This document shows positions 1-8,552 of a stretch of 46,893 nt of DNA, piece by piece (position 1 is the first letter of the stretch; each line of letters begins with the position of its first letter). A program made the position numbers and the translations under genes. The notes under the pieces are model-generated. The model did no database searches, had not been told where the DNA came from, and worked only from the letters and a program-made list of their open reading frames with translations. Source of the stretch: an uncultured Pseudomonadota bacterium (lineage in GTDB: Bacteria; Pseudomonadota; Gammaproteobacteria; Ga0077536); assembly GCA_903825645.1 (NCBI GenBank), contig CAIKBL010000003.1:1-46893 (forward strand), read 5' to 3'.

Positions 1-17
1 CCCCCCCCCCCCCCCCC
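1..17. repeat. 17-base poly-C run at the window edge
   Basis: The first 17 bases are all C, directly beyond the 3' end of dnaX. No comparable C run occurs elsewhere in the window. This may be a contig-end or sequencing artefact rather than biology. Confidence 0.6.
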
Positions 18-37
18 GACGCCATTAAAACGCGGGA

Positions 38-1687
38 TTAAGGATCTTTCGGCGTCACACGTTCAATGGTCGCGCCAAACTGCTGTCTCAGCGACTGCAC
101 GTGGGGATCTCGTTCCATCTGCCGCTCCGCCGCCGCCTGCCGAGCCGCTTCCGCCTCCGAAAGTTGCTGGGCCGGAGTGGGTCCTGCGCTAGTTCCACCC
201 TCACCAAAGCGCACGACGATCTCCGTCTGCAAGACCTGCGTGAGCGCTGCCTCCAGACCTCGGACCTGCCGTTCACTGCGCAGGTTCTCGTACAGCGTCG
301 TCATGGCAAGTTCAATTACCCGCCCGTCGAAGCTCCTTATCGCACAATGCCGAGCAAGCTCACGCACGAGTCCCGTCGTCTCAAGTCGAGCGACGGTCTC
401 CGCCCAGTCGAGCGCGACTGCGGCCGACCCGCCGCCACGTGCGCTCGAGGGAGGCACGACCTCGGCGACGACAACAGGCCGACTAAGATCCGGCGTTAGG
501 GGCGTTACCCGCGTTGGTATGGACGGGACGACGGCCGGGGGTGCCGCAACGACAACCGGCGGTGATGCTGGAATACGCGCCGAAACGCCGACAGTCGGTG
601 ACGCGACGTCCGGCTTGAAGGCCAACATACGCAACAACGCCATCTCAAACCCAATTTGTGGCTCCGGCGCCAACGGCAGATCTCGCCTACCCAGCAAACC
701 CAGTTGATAAAACAACTGACAATCTTCGGGAGAAATTTGCGCCGCCAGCGTCCTGACGAGATCCCGCTCATCCAGCTCTGCGACTTCATCTGCGAGCGTC
801 TGAAACACCGCAACTCGACGCAGGACGGACAACATTTCACCTAGCACCTGCGCGAAATCAGGCGCGAATTCCGCAAGCTCGCGCGCCTTCAGGATCAGCG
901 AACGGCCATCACCGGCCGCCAGCGCACTGAGCAGCGGTAAAACCTGCTCAGTACCTACCGTTCCCAGCATACCGGCTACGTCATGGACGTTAAGCGCGCC
1001 CCCAGTGAAAGCGATGGCCTGATCCAGCAAGCTAAGCGAATCACGCATGCTGCCATCCGCCGCAGTAGCGATGAGCGCCAACGCACCGGATTCCGCCGCG
1101 ATATTTTCTGCTGCAAGGATCCGCTGCAGCTGATCTGCAATTTGATCAGGACTTAATCGCTTGAGATTAAACTGCAAACAGCGCGACAAAATCGTGATGG
1201 GAAGGCGTTTAGGATCGGTGGTTGCCAGCAGGAATTTCACGTGCGGCGGCGGCTCTTCCAGCGTCTTGAGCAGCGCATTAAAAGAGTGGTTCGAAAACAT
1301 GTGCACCTCATCGATGAGGTAGACTTTAAACCGGCCCCGCGCAGGCGCGTACTGGACGTTGTCCAAAAGCTCCCGCGTTTCGTCAACTTTTGTGCGTGAA
1401 GCGGCATCGACCTCGATCAAGTCGACATAGCGCCCCTCATCCACTTCCAGGCAAGCGCTGCAGACGCCACAGGGTGTGCTGCTGATCCCTTTCTCGCAGT
1501 TGAGCGCCTTGGCTAGCACACGGGCTATAGAGGTCTTCCCAACCCCGCGAGTGCCCGTAAAAAGATAGGCGTGATGGAGACGTTGACTATCCAGCGCGTT
1601 GACGAGCGCCCGCAACACATGTCCCTGCCCGACCATCTGGCCGAAATCGCGCGGGCGCCATTTACGGGCCAGAACTTGATAGCTCAT
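38..1687 (-). CDS. dnaX: DNA polymerase III subunit gamma/tau
   Basis: Encodes the clamp-loader ATPase of the replicative polymerase, 549 aa. From the chosen start (MSYQVLARKWRP, the canonical DnaX N-terminus) a Walker A motif GTRGVGKT lies at residues 45-52. A four-Cys zinc module follows (Cys64, 73, 76, 79), then a DEVHMF Walker B and the sensor segment LLATTDPKRLP. The C-terminal third is Pro/Ala/Val-rich, then has a conserved tau-like domain, a normal layout for a tau of this size. The open frame runs 51 codons further upstream, but that extension crosses the SRP RNA gene and is not protein-like, so the start at 1687 is preferred. The downstream partners usual in proteobacteria (ybaB, recR) would lie outside the window. 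Confidence 0.97.
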   Translation of the reverse strand: MSYQVLARKWRPRDFGQMVGQGHVLRALVNALDSQRLHHAYLFTGTRGVGKTSIARVLAKALNCEKGISSTPCGVCSACLEVDEGRYVDLIEVDAASRTKVDETRELLDNVQYAPARGRFKVYLIDEVHMFSNHSFNALLKTLEEPPPHVKFLLATTDPKRLPITILSRCLQFNLKRLSPDQIADQLQRILAAENIAAESGALALIATAADGSMRDSLSLLDQAIAFTGGALNVHDVAGMLGTVGTEQVLPLLSALAAGDGRSLILKARELAEFAPDFAQVLGEMLSVLRRVAVFQTLADEVAELDERDLVRTLAAQISPEDCQLFYQLGLLGRRDLPLAPEPQIGFEMALLRMLAFKPDVASPTVGVSARIPASPPVVVAAPPAVVPSIPTRVTPLTPDLSRPVVVAEVVPPSSARGGGSAAVALDWAETVARLETTGLVRELARHCAIRSFDGRVIELAMTTLYENLRSERQVRGLEAALTQVLQTEIVVRFGEGGTSAGPTPAQQLSEAEAARQAAAERQMERDPHVQSLRQQFGATIERVTPKDP

Positions 1688-1718
1688 TGAACTGTAGAGA
1701 TCACCAGATGAATCGAGC

Positions 1719-1828
1719 GGCAGCCATGCCAGCCACACCTCGGCACCCGCAGTCACCGTTACCGCTGCTCCCTTCCGGGCCTGACGGGGTTCACGGTCTT
1801 TCGTCGCGAGGGGACCGACATGGCCACC
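1719..1828 (-). ncRNA. ffs: 4.5S signal recognition particle RNA
   Basis: Read on the minus strand, this stretch contains the universal SRP RNA core GTCAGGCCCGGAAGGGAGCA, with the symmetric and asymmetric internal loops of helix 8. The ends pair with each other: GGTGGCCATGTCGG at the 5' side against CTGGCATGGCTGCC at the 3' side. This gives a single long hairpin of about 110 nt, as for bacterial small SRP RNA. The RNA binds Ffh and acts in co-translational targeting to the membrane. It sits 31 bp upstream of the dnaX start on the same strand, an arrangement known in proteobacteria. The exact ends are estimated from the pairing. Confidence 0.95.
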
Positions 1829-1996
1829 ATAGGAGGGCATACTTTAACGTGAAACAGCAAAGTGGGCTATCGCCTTCGCCGGCCAAGTTCACCCAGCACG
1901 GGTCTTCGCGTCCGGGATGTCCCCAAACACACAGCAACTTTTATTTTTTAGCCACTTAATTGCATATTAATACTGCATGTGCGACTTGGTACCCCG

Positions 1997-2045
1997 CACG
2001 CGCGGTCACCGCTGTGGACTATTTACAGAGACCTTCCCGCGCGTG
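1997..2045. repeat. 9-bp inverted repeat downstream of the PQQ dehydrogenase
   Basis: CACGCGCGG at 1997-2005 is the exact reverse complement of CCGCGCGTG at 2037-2045, with 31 bases between. It begins 19 bases past the stop of the minus-strand PQQ dehydrogenase gene. It could fold at the 3' end of that transcript, but no T-run follows, so it is not a standard intrinsic terminator. Confidence 0.3.
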
Positions 2046-2063
2046 ACTCGCTTCGAACGCCGT

Positions 2064-3947
2064 CTACTTCCACTGCATGATGAAATTGGCAATGTCCCGA
2101 ATATCCCGAAGACTTTGCGCATCAAGCGGTTCGGGGAACGGTTTCGGCATCGGACTTCGCGGCTTTTTGATGAACGCCATCAGCTGCTCCGCATCCATCT
2201 TGTCTTTGACCCTGGTGAGGTCAACGCCATGCCAGGTTTTACCATCCGCGCCATGACAAACCCCACAGACCCCGTTGTAGAGATCATGTCCGCGGGCGAT
2301 ATCCGGCTTGTTAAGCGAGACTTCCGCGGCAATCACAGCATCCGGCAGCGCCATCACAACAACGGAGGGCCGGCCCACCGCGCCAAAGAGCGTCCGGGAC
2401 ACGTTCCCCGACGTGAAGGACACATACTGCTTACCCTTCGCCTCGTAAGTAATCATGCCGCCGGAAAGCGAGCCACCCGTATCGACTGTTTTTAGAATTT
2501 TACCGGAGGTGCTGTCAAACACGCGGAAATTACCCGCGTTATCACCGCTAAATACAATCCCTCCGGCGGTCGGCGTTACCGCCCCCAATACCGCAGAATC
2601 CGCGTGAAACTGCCAGAGTTTCTTGCCGGTATCAGCATCCAAGGCCGTGACCCAACCCGTGGCGGCCCCGACGCCGGTCCAAGTTCCCCCCATGTTCGAG
2701 CCGCCCGCTTGCGGCTGCGTGCCTGGCTCGCTGCGAAAAATCGCGCAGAAGTCCAGCGCCCCTACAAACAAGCTATGCCGCTCTGGATCAAAAGCAGGAC
2801 CATTCCACTCGACTCCGCCCGCCGGACCTGGGCAAATCTTAACCCCTTGGGGTGTCGGTGATGGTGGGTTTACGTCAACGGTGGTGACTGCCGTCTTTGC
2901 GATCAGTTTATGGGTTGTGCGATCGATGATGTGTACATAGCCGTCCTTACCGCCCGCAGCCAACAATTGCTTGGTTTCGCGATTTCGGTACAGCACCGGG
3001 GCCGCCGCGAGATCGTGATCAAGCCCGTCACTGGGCGCCAGCTGGTACCACCATTTTAGCTGTCCTGTCCGGGCGTCGAGCACCAGCACGGAGTTTGTAA
3101 ATAGATTATCTCCGGGCCGCTCCGCGGGCACGAAATCCGGGATCGGATTGCCGACCGGAATGAACAGCTCCGCAGACACCGGATCAAGGGCGAAATGCGA
3201 CCACGTGCCGCCGCCACCACCGCTCAAGCTATTCCAAATCCCCCCTTTCCAGGTATCGGCACCGGTTTCTCCGGGTAACGGCACCGTATTGAAGCGCCAA
3301 AGCTCGCGCCCCGTGGCGGCGTCAAAGGCGATGACACGCCCTCGCACCCCAAATTCAGACGCAGCCGTACCGACAATGATAATTCCATTCCACGCGAGTG
3401 GGGATCCGGAAACAAATTCACCAAAGTCGGCCTCACCAACAGTATTCAGCCAGACCTCCGTGCCCGTTTTTGCGTCCAGCGCGAGAATATGACCATCGTC
3501 AGTACCTCGAAATAACCGACCGCCGTAGTAAGCGACGCCGCGATTTACCGGCAGCGGCGCATGCTTCTCTCGCCGAAAGTGATGACGCCATTTGATCGCG
3601 CAAGTGGTCGGATCGAGTGCGATGGTATCCGTCGTCGTAGTGGCATACATGACATCCTGCAAGACAACGAGGCCAGCTTGAAAGGAGCCATGGTCGTCAA
3701 TCTTAACGCGGCAAGCTTCCGTTAGTGCCCCTGCATTCGCTGCCGTGATCTGACGCAATGGAGAATAACGCTGACCGTCGAGCGACTTGTTATAGCTCGC
3801 CCACTCACCGCCCGTCGAAAACGCAGCAGACGCCGCAACGTGCGATTTTTCGGCCGACGCCGGTAGCGGCACGGTAACGAGAACTGAAGTCAAGAGCAGT
3901 GCGGCAAATAACCCGCCGAATTGATTCATGTAGTCCTTTGCTTGCAT
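2064..3947 (-). CDS. PQQ-dependent dehydrogenase with C-terminal haem c (quinohaemoprotein)
   Basis: Predicted periplasmic quinohaemoprotein dehydrogenase, 627 aa. An N-terminal signal peptide (hydrophobic stretch ending PLPASA) precedes an eight-bladed PQQ-type beta-propeller. The propeller is visible from repeated blades such as ALDAKTGTEVW, AFDAATGRELW, VLDARTGQLKWW and ALDADTGKKLWQF. A C-terminal cytochrome c domain follows, with CGVCH at about residues 561-565 and a candidate distal Met in SPMPKPF. The vicinal Cys-Cys of classical quinoprotein alcohol dehydrogenases is not seen; a single Cys sits in that area, so the substrate is open. The start at 3947 is chosen because GAGGA lies about 8 bases upstream. 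Electrons from PQQ would pass to the fused haem and then to the respiratory chain. No PQQ biosynthesis genes are in the window. Confidence 0.88.
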   Translation of the reverse strand: MQAKDYMNQFGGLFAALLLTSVLVTVPLPASAEKSHVAASAAFSTGGEWASYNKSLDGQRYSPLRQITAANAGALTEACRVKIDDHGSFQAGLVVLQDVMYATTTTDTIALDPTTCAIKWRHHFRREKHAPLPVNRGVAYYGGRLFRGTDDGHILALDAKTGTEVWLNTVGEADFGEFVSGSPLAWNGIIIVGTAASEFGVRGRVIAFDAATGRELWRFNTVPLPGETGADTWKGGIWNSLSGGGGGTWSHFALDPVSAELFIPVGNPIPDFVPAERPGDNLFTNSVLVLDARTGQLKWWYQLAPSDGLDHDLAAAPVLYRNRETKQLLAAGGKDGYVHIIDRTTHKLIAKTAVTTVDVNPPSPTPQGVKICPGPAGGVEWNGPAFDPERHSLFVGALDFCAIFRSEPGTQPQAGGSNMGGTWTGVGAATGWVTALDADTGKKLWQFHADSAVLGAVTPTAGGIVFSGDNAGNFRVFDSTSGKILKTVDTGGSLSGGMITYEAKGKQYVSFTSGNVSRTLFGAVGRPSVVVMALPDAVIAAEVSLNKPDIARGHDLYNGVCGVCHGADGKTWHGVDLTRVKDKMDAEQLMAFIKKPRSPMPKPFPEPLDAQSLRDIRDIANFIMQWK

Positions 3948-4281
3948 CAGTATTTTCCTCGGGCAGGGAAACCATCGCGGCTCGCCATCCCTTGTTCTAT
4001 TTTTATTGGTCTGCCGGCATTTCGGTACCGGCAACATCGGTCGTCATATCGAAGGACGCATTGCTCCGGTCGACACACCGCAACGCCATTGTTATGCAGC
4101 TCGCGGCGTTTCTCAACTTCGTCGATGCAACCCCAAGCCGCATACCCCGCTCCGCGATGCTTCTTTTTACTTTTTGCGCACCGCAGCATGGGCCCTGTTG
4201 TTCACGGTGGGTCTCCGAAAACGATAGACTCGCCCATCTGCGCTTACGAGCACGAGCAAAACCCGAAAGAGGAACTGACGG
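3948..4281. other. intergenic region between divergent genes
   Basis: Separates the minus-strand PQQ dehydrogenase from a plus-strand small lipoprotein gene, so it should carry promoters in both directions. I see no convincing promoter boxes, RNA gene or coding remnant. Confidence 0.5.
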
Positions 4282-4482
4282 ATGTTAAATCCATTTTTAC
4301 GCCTACTGGCAGGAGCCGTGGCAACGGTTTTAGTAGGTTGCACGACTTCTGGCTACATCAGCACCGGCATATCGACGGGTAGACTTGCTGAGCAAGCCCC
4401 TCGCGCCCTGACTAGCCCAAAACTGGAGATCCCCTCGTCCTCGCTGTGGCTCGAAAACCTGTCGTTCAAACCACTTTATTGA
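4282..4482 (+). CDS. small putative lipoprotein
   Basis: A 66-aa protein with a classic lipoprotein signal peptide: MLNPFLRLL, a hydrophobic core, and a lipobox LVGC with the lipidated Cys at residue 20. The mature part is only about 47 residues and rich in Ser, Thr and Leu. I do not recognise a family. An AGAGGA ribosome site lies 8 bases before the ATG, which supports translation. It may be a genuine small outer-membrane lipoprotein or the surviving N-terminus of a longer one; the following 486 bp show no continuation. The first residue after Cys is Thr, so outer-membrane sorting is expected (inference). Confidence 0.55.
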   Translation: MLNPFLRLLAGAVATVLVGCTTSGYISTGISTGRLAEQAPRALTSPKLEIPSSSLWLENLSFKPLY

Positions 4483-4968
4483 ATTTTCATTTAATCTGCC
4501 CCGCGGCACGAGTAGTACCGAAGGCATACGTCAACCACCGATCGGATAGAACACCGCGGCCATAACATCGCGCTCAAAAGATCATCCTGCCGGTAACGTG
4601 ATGATGACGCGCACATTTATCGTCCGTATCCGAACCTAATCCCTATCTAGGTTGCTAGTCGACAGCGATTACGCGCACCTTCACATCGCTCAGCCTGCGC
4701 GTTAATTGCTGCGCCGGACGGGTAAGCGTTTAAACTTGCGACAACAACAGTAGATAGCCCATCGGCCTGTGATCGTAAGCGGGCGCCTAAAGGCCCGTAT
4801 GTCACGATGAAGCGATCCCAACGATTTTTAAGTGACTGCGCTAGCGATGCAGCTGCAAAGCGTCTGATTTCAAGGCATGAGCCGCTCAACCCTTGCGCGT
4901 ATTTGCTTCAAAATTTAGTTTCAGCCGGCGCGAACAACGGCGCACGTTTCACTTCCGAGGAATTAATT
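4483..4968. other. intergenic stretch without a recognised gene
   Basis: An open frame extends from the DsrE-like gene back to 4807, but that part lacks a ribosome site and does not look like protein. Nothing else is recognised here. Confidence 0.5.
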
Positions 4969-5460
4969 ATGCTGCTTCACAGAGGTCCCGCCCGTACGTC
5001 GCCAAATCTAATCGCGCCATTATCGGGCGTTCATGCTGCCATCCTAAGCGGACTATTGTTAATCACCTTGCCCAGTTCCGGGAAAGACATTGCCAGGGTT
5101 CAGCCGCCCGTTCGCGCGGCCTACCAAATCGACGGCGGTGACGAACAAGCCTTGCGTGCATTGCGCAATATTCGCAATCATCTGCGGGTCGACCCCACCG
5201 CCAAAATCACCGTCGTTGCACTTGGTGCAGGCGTCGACTTCCTCTTAAAAGACGAAAAAGACGCCGGCGGCTATCCATTCGAATTGATCGTCGATGATTT
5301 GCGCGAGGGTGGAGTGCGCTTCGAAGTCTGTCTTAATACGCTCGATACACGCAAAATTGACAAAACGCGCCTGATCGATGGGATTTATTTCGTCGAGTCC
5401 GGGTTCGCCGAATTAGCCGAACTGCAGTTCCGACAAGGTTTCGCGTACCTAAGACCATAA
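4969..5460 (+). CDS. exported DsrE/DsrF-like family protein
   Basis: A 163-aa protein. Residues 1-45 hold a hydrophobic export segment (AAILSGLLLITLP), suggesting periplasmic location or membrane anchoring. The rest resembles the DsrE/YchN alpha-beta fold: an opening region with DEQALRALRNIRNHL, the strand ITVVALGAGVDFL, the segment GVRFEVCLNTLD, and a C-terminal ELAELQFRQGFAYLRP typical of single-domain DsrE-like proteins. One Cys lies in EVCLNTL, the position where sulfur-carrier members keep theirs. The start at 4969 is chosen for the CGAGGA 7-8 bases upstream. The nearby cytochrome and quinohaemoprotein genes suggest a redox or sulfur context, but the function is not established. Confidence 0.7.
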   Translation: MLLHRGPARTSPNLIAPLSGVHAAILSGLLLITLPSSGKDIARVQPPVRAAYQIDGGDEQALRALRNIRNHLRVDPTAKITVVALGAGVDFLLKDEKDAGGYPFELIVDDLREGGVRFEVCLNTLDTRKIDKTRLIDGIYFVESGFAELAELQFRQGFAYLRP

Positions 5461-6187
5461 CGATCGTTAGCGTGCGCTACCCGAAAAGCTCTCAACCACA
5501 GTCTTCGCGCGTTAGATCCTAAGAGCAGATCCGCCCCTCTAATCAAACGACCTTGTTACCCACGCTGCCGTGGCGTCCAACTTCGCGAGTTTCAGATTCC
5601 GGGCTTGATCCTGAACAACGGTCTGGCAGGCCCACCGCTACTACGTAGAACCTCCCGAAGAGCAAAATTCACTCCCTACAGCTACGACCGGGCAGCCATC
5701 ACACCGCCGTATTCAGCACTTGAATACCTTTTGATCGGTCGCCGCCAACGCTGATCGGCGGCCGCTCAGTCTTTCTAGATCCATCACCTTCTTATTCTGC
5801 AACACTTGATATAGGTCAAAGAAAACAATGCGCTAAAACCAGAGACTAACTCGAGAAATGTTAAGCGCGGCGCGTCTTAGAAACTCTGAACAAATAAAAA
5901 ATTCGGGAAGAAGATCGCAATCAGCTAAAAACCCATTTTTTCGCTTCACACCCCGAGAACGGATAAGTTTCTAAGCAGCAAGGCCAGATTCATATTTAAA
6001 ATATACTGCGTCTCGAGTTTGTAGATAATCCGAACAAGGCGCCGCATAATCAATCTGCATGTTTCGTAAACTGAGTAGTGGTCCGCGCGAAAGCTGAAAA
6101 ACCGGTCGCGCGTCCGAGATTAAATCTCTATTTTTCAAGAAATTTTAAGATAGCTAGAAGCCAGGCCATCCTTACAGGGGAAATATT
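5461..6187. other. long leader/intergenic region upstream of cytochrome c
   Basis: This 727-bp region holds an FNR-like box at 5806-5819 and AT-rich stretches near 5990-6010 and 6120-6150 that could contain promoters. A weak GCCGCC/GGCGGC stem (5741-5746 with 5757-5762) may help end the preceding transcript. No coding remnant is recognised. Confidence 0.45.
5806..5819. promoter_or_regulatory. FNR/Anr-like binding site
   Basis: TTGATATAGGTCAA matches the FNR/CRP-family consensus TTGAT-N4-ATCAA at nine of ten defined positions and is a near-palindrome. It lies about 370 bp upstream of the cytochrome c ATG, further than usual for direct activation unless the leader is long. Oxygen-responsive control of the cytochrome is an inference. 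Confidence 0.45.
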
Positions 6188-6616
6188 ATGCTTCGAATCC
6201 GATCAACGATGATTATCGTGACTACCTTGAGCGCCTTATCGGCGACCGTATTTGCGGTTGATATTTTTTCGGCCGATCAGGCGCTCATCCATTCAGGCCA
6301 GACTCAATTCGAAAAAAATTGCACGAGTTGCCACAACGCTGAAGCCACCGGAAAGATGGATAAAAAAAACGGAGTAACTATTGCGCCGGATTTGACTCAA
6401 ATCGCAAAGAAAAATGACGGTATTTTTCCAATGTGGCAGATCTATGACGTCATCTACGGAAAAAAGGCAGGTGCCGCTCATCAAGCCCGTAAGATGCCTA
6501 TTTGGGGAGACGAACTGGTAAAGAGCCGTAGTGTCAACAAAGAAAGCAGGGAAGCTATCGTGAGAGGTCGGATATTGGCGATTATTGCTTACTTGTCTAC
6601 GATCCAGGCGAAATAA
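6188..6616 (+). CDS. monohaem c-type cytochrome
   Basis: A 142-aa exported cytochrome c. An N-terminal signal peptide ends near AVDIF. The haem-binding motif CTSCH lies at residues 45-49, and a candidate axial Met occurs in ARKMPIWGDEL. The C-terminal helix GRILAIIAYLSTIQ is typical of class I cytochromes. AGGGGA lies 6-7 bases before the ATG. It is a likely periplasmic electron carrier for the dehydrogenases around it: the GMC flavoprotein gene is convergent with it, and the PQQ enzyme lies 2.2 kb to the left. The gene is monocistronic in this window. Assignment of its exact partner is inference. Confidence 0.9.
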   Translation: MLRIRSTMIIVTTLSALSATVFAVDIFSADQALIHSGQTQFEKNCTSCHNAEATGKMDKKNGVTIAPDLTQIAKKNDGIFPMWQIYDVIYGKKAGAAHQARKMPIWGDELVKSRSVNKESREAIVRGRILAIIAYLSTIQAK

Positions 6617-6935
6617 CGGAAACAACCCGTGGCCCTTGCGAGAACGTTCTTGATCTCCAAGATAAAATGCTCAACGTCTGCGCGCTTCAGTGACGTGGGC
6701 GCTGAGCATGGTTCGGGAAACTAGCAAGCGCAACAAAGCATATTTTTCCTCGCAATTAAGCTGGTAATTTTCCGAATACCCGCCGCCATAAGCGACTTAT
6801 TCGCTTAGCGAACTCGGTGTGCCTCGATAGGGACTCCGCCCCAAAAGATGAGCCACCTCGACAAGACGAATATTCGACCCGTGCAAAAACCCGCAACCAT
6901 AACCTAGGCTCCGAATGCATTTTTTGTCTGGTCAG
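6617..6935. other. convergent intergenic region
   Basis: Lies between the 3' ends of the cytochrome c gene (+) and the GMC oxidoreductase gene (-). A terminator is expected here, but I see no clear hairpin with a T-run and no coding remnant. Confidence 0.45.
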
Positions 6936-8552
6936 TCAGGCTTGGCCCTGTATCTCCGTTTTGATGGCCTTCGCGGTGCGCAATGCGAGCGCCGCGATAG
7001 TTAACGTGGGATTGGCCGCCGCCGAAGTGGGGAAAAGTGAGGATCCCGCGAACCAAAGATTTGAGTGATCGTGGCTTTTTCCTAATGCATCCGCCACTGA
7101 AGTTTTAGGGTTGCTCCCCATTCTCGTCGTCCCCATGATGTGACCGGCTCCTTGCGCGTGAGGCACGTGTCCAATTTCAGTTGCGTCTATTGCCCGGAAC
7201 AGCGTCTGATGTAGCAGCCTAGCGGCTGCTAGCGCGTCTCGAGTATAGTCATCGAACTGAAAGTGAACCGCGGGCTTTGGGATCCCAATTGCATCAAGAC
7301 GGTCGAAATCGGGTGTAATCCGATTCGCTGGGTCGGGCAATTGTTCTGTAAGAGCCACCAAGGTCATCTCTCGATCTGCATGGTCGCGGACGGCATCTAA
7401 CAGCGCCTTGCCTAAGAGTCCCGTTTGAGCGAGTGAACGTTCGACTTCACGGAGGTCCGGTCCTGACCAATTCCATCCTTGATTGCCCACATTTGTAATG
7501 AACGCACCATGATTTCCGCGGTGCTGACCCTCTCGCATTTCGTGAATGGCACTTACTTCTTGGGGCCCTCGACGTTGCCAGACTGGATTTCGAGCAAGCG
7601 CCCGGGTTAATTGAACAGGGTGATCCATAAGATAACGACCTACCGCATCCGAACTATTCGCGATCCCTGTAGGAAATTGAGAGTTTCTAGACATGAGCAG
7701 AAGCTTCGGGCCCTCGATCGCATTAGCAGCGACCACGAAGTGGCCGGCGCGCAAGTAAATTTCGCTATGGTCAGGTCTGCGGACGACGCATCCCAGGATC
7801 TTTCCATCAGCGCCCGCATCGATGTGAACGGCAACCGAATCAGCGAGTACTCGCGCGCCAAAGGCTTCGGCCTTTCTCACATGGACGGTCCCGTCATATT
7901 TGGCTTGAATCGGACAAATCGGAATGCAGGATGAGCTGAGGCAACAGGCGGGTCGGCCGTCGTAGGAACGTGTGTTTCTCGCCTGCGGCGACACTCGCAC
8001 GTTGAAGCCGAGCGGCGCAACCGCGCTATTTAAGAGCAGATCGCTCGGCGTCGGCGCTAGGCCGGACATCGGATAAGAATGTGCCGCGTGCCGACCATCC
8101 GTCGCATCATCATGTCCGGAGACCCCCATCTCGGTCTCCGCATGGTCGTACCACGGCGACAACTCGGAATAACCCAACGGCCAGTCTGCGCCGACGCCGT
8201 AACGCCGATGCAATTCAAAATCCGCCGGCAGAAATCGCAGCGCCGTTCCAAGCCAATTCCAAGTAGTACCCCCGACAAGTCGTAGATAATTACTTCGAAA
8301 CGGCTCCGGCCCCGTCTGCCTTAGATAGGTGTCTTGCATTGAACGTGGGCTAGCCGCATGCGGACTATCATCATAGGGCGCTTCCGGCACCCGAAAAACC
8401 GCCCGCGCCAACTGTTCAATCGCATGAGATCTTTCAATGCGCGGCCCCGCATCAATCAATGTGACGGAGATACCAGCCCCCGAAAGTTGTGCGGCGACTA
8501 GGGCACCGGCTATCCCCGCGCCAATAATTAAAACGCCAGACTCTTCACTCAA
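6936..8552 (-). CDS. GMC-family FAD oxidoreductase (FAD-glucose/gluconate dehydrogenase alpha-subunit type)
   Basis: A 538-aa flavoprotein. The dinucleotide motif GAGIAG is at residues 11-16 and LVGGTTWNW near residue 92. The C-terminal catalytic segment has HIMGTTRMG and NPTLTIAALALRTA. Between them lies RPACCLSSSCIPICPIQA with Cys203, 204 and 209. This is the CC-x4-C arrangement that binds a 3Fe-4S cluster in FAD-dependent glucose dehydrogenase alpha subunits. Those enzymes normally sit with a small Tat-exported gamma subunit and a multihaem cytochrome beta subunit. Neither is adjacent here; only a monohaem cytochrome c gene faces it. The start appears to be TTG (CGGGAG 6 bases upstream). 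It oxidises an alcohol or sugar; the substrate is unknown. Confidence 0.9.
   Translation of the reverse strand: MSEESGVLIIGAGIAGALVAAQLSGAGISVTLIDAGPRIERSHAIEQLARAVFRVPEAPYDDSPHAASPRSMQDTYLRQTGPEPFRSNYLRLVGGTTWNWLGTALRFLPADFELHRRYGVGADWPLGYSELSPWYDHAETEMGVSGHDDATDGRHAAHSYPMSGLAPTPSDLLLNSAVAPLGFNVRVSPQARNTRSYDGRPACCLSSSCIPICPIQAKYDGTVHVRKAEAFGARVLADSVAVHIDAGADGKILGCVVRRPDHSEIYLRAGHFVVAANAIEGPKLLLMSRNSQFPTGIANSSDAVGRYLMDHPVQLTRALARNPVWQRRGPQEVSAIHEMREGQHRGNHGAFITNVGNQGWNWSGPDLREVERSLAQTGLLGKALLDAVRDHADREMTLVALTEQLPDPANRITPDFDRLDAIGIPKPAVHFQFDDYTRDALAAARLLHQTLFRAIDATEIGHVPHAQGAGHIMGTTRMGSNPKTSVADALGKSHDHSNLWFAGSSLFPTSAAANPTLTIAALALRTAKAIKTEIQGQA

Noticed and set aside
66-707. 213-codon plus-strand open frame
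   Set aside because: It is antisense to the Pro/Ala-rich part of dnaX, has low complexity and no ribosome site.
1688-1840. N-terminal extension of the dnaX open frame (51 codons)
   Set aside because: It overlaps the SRP RNA gene, and DnaX proteins start at MSYQVLARKWRP.
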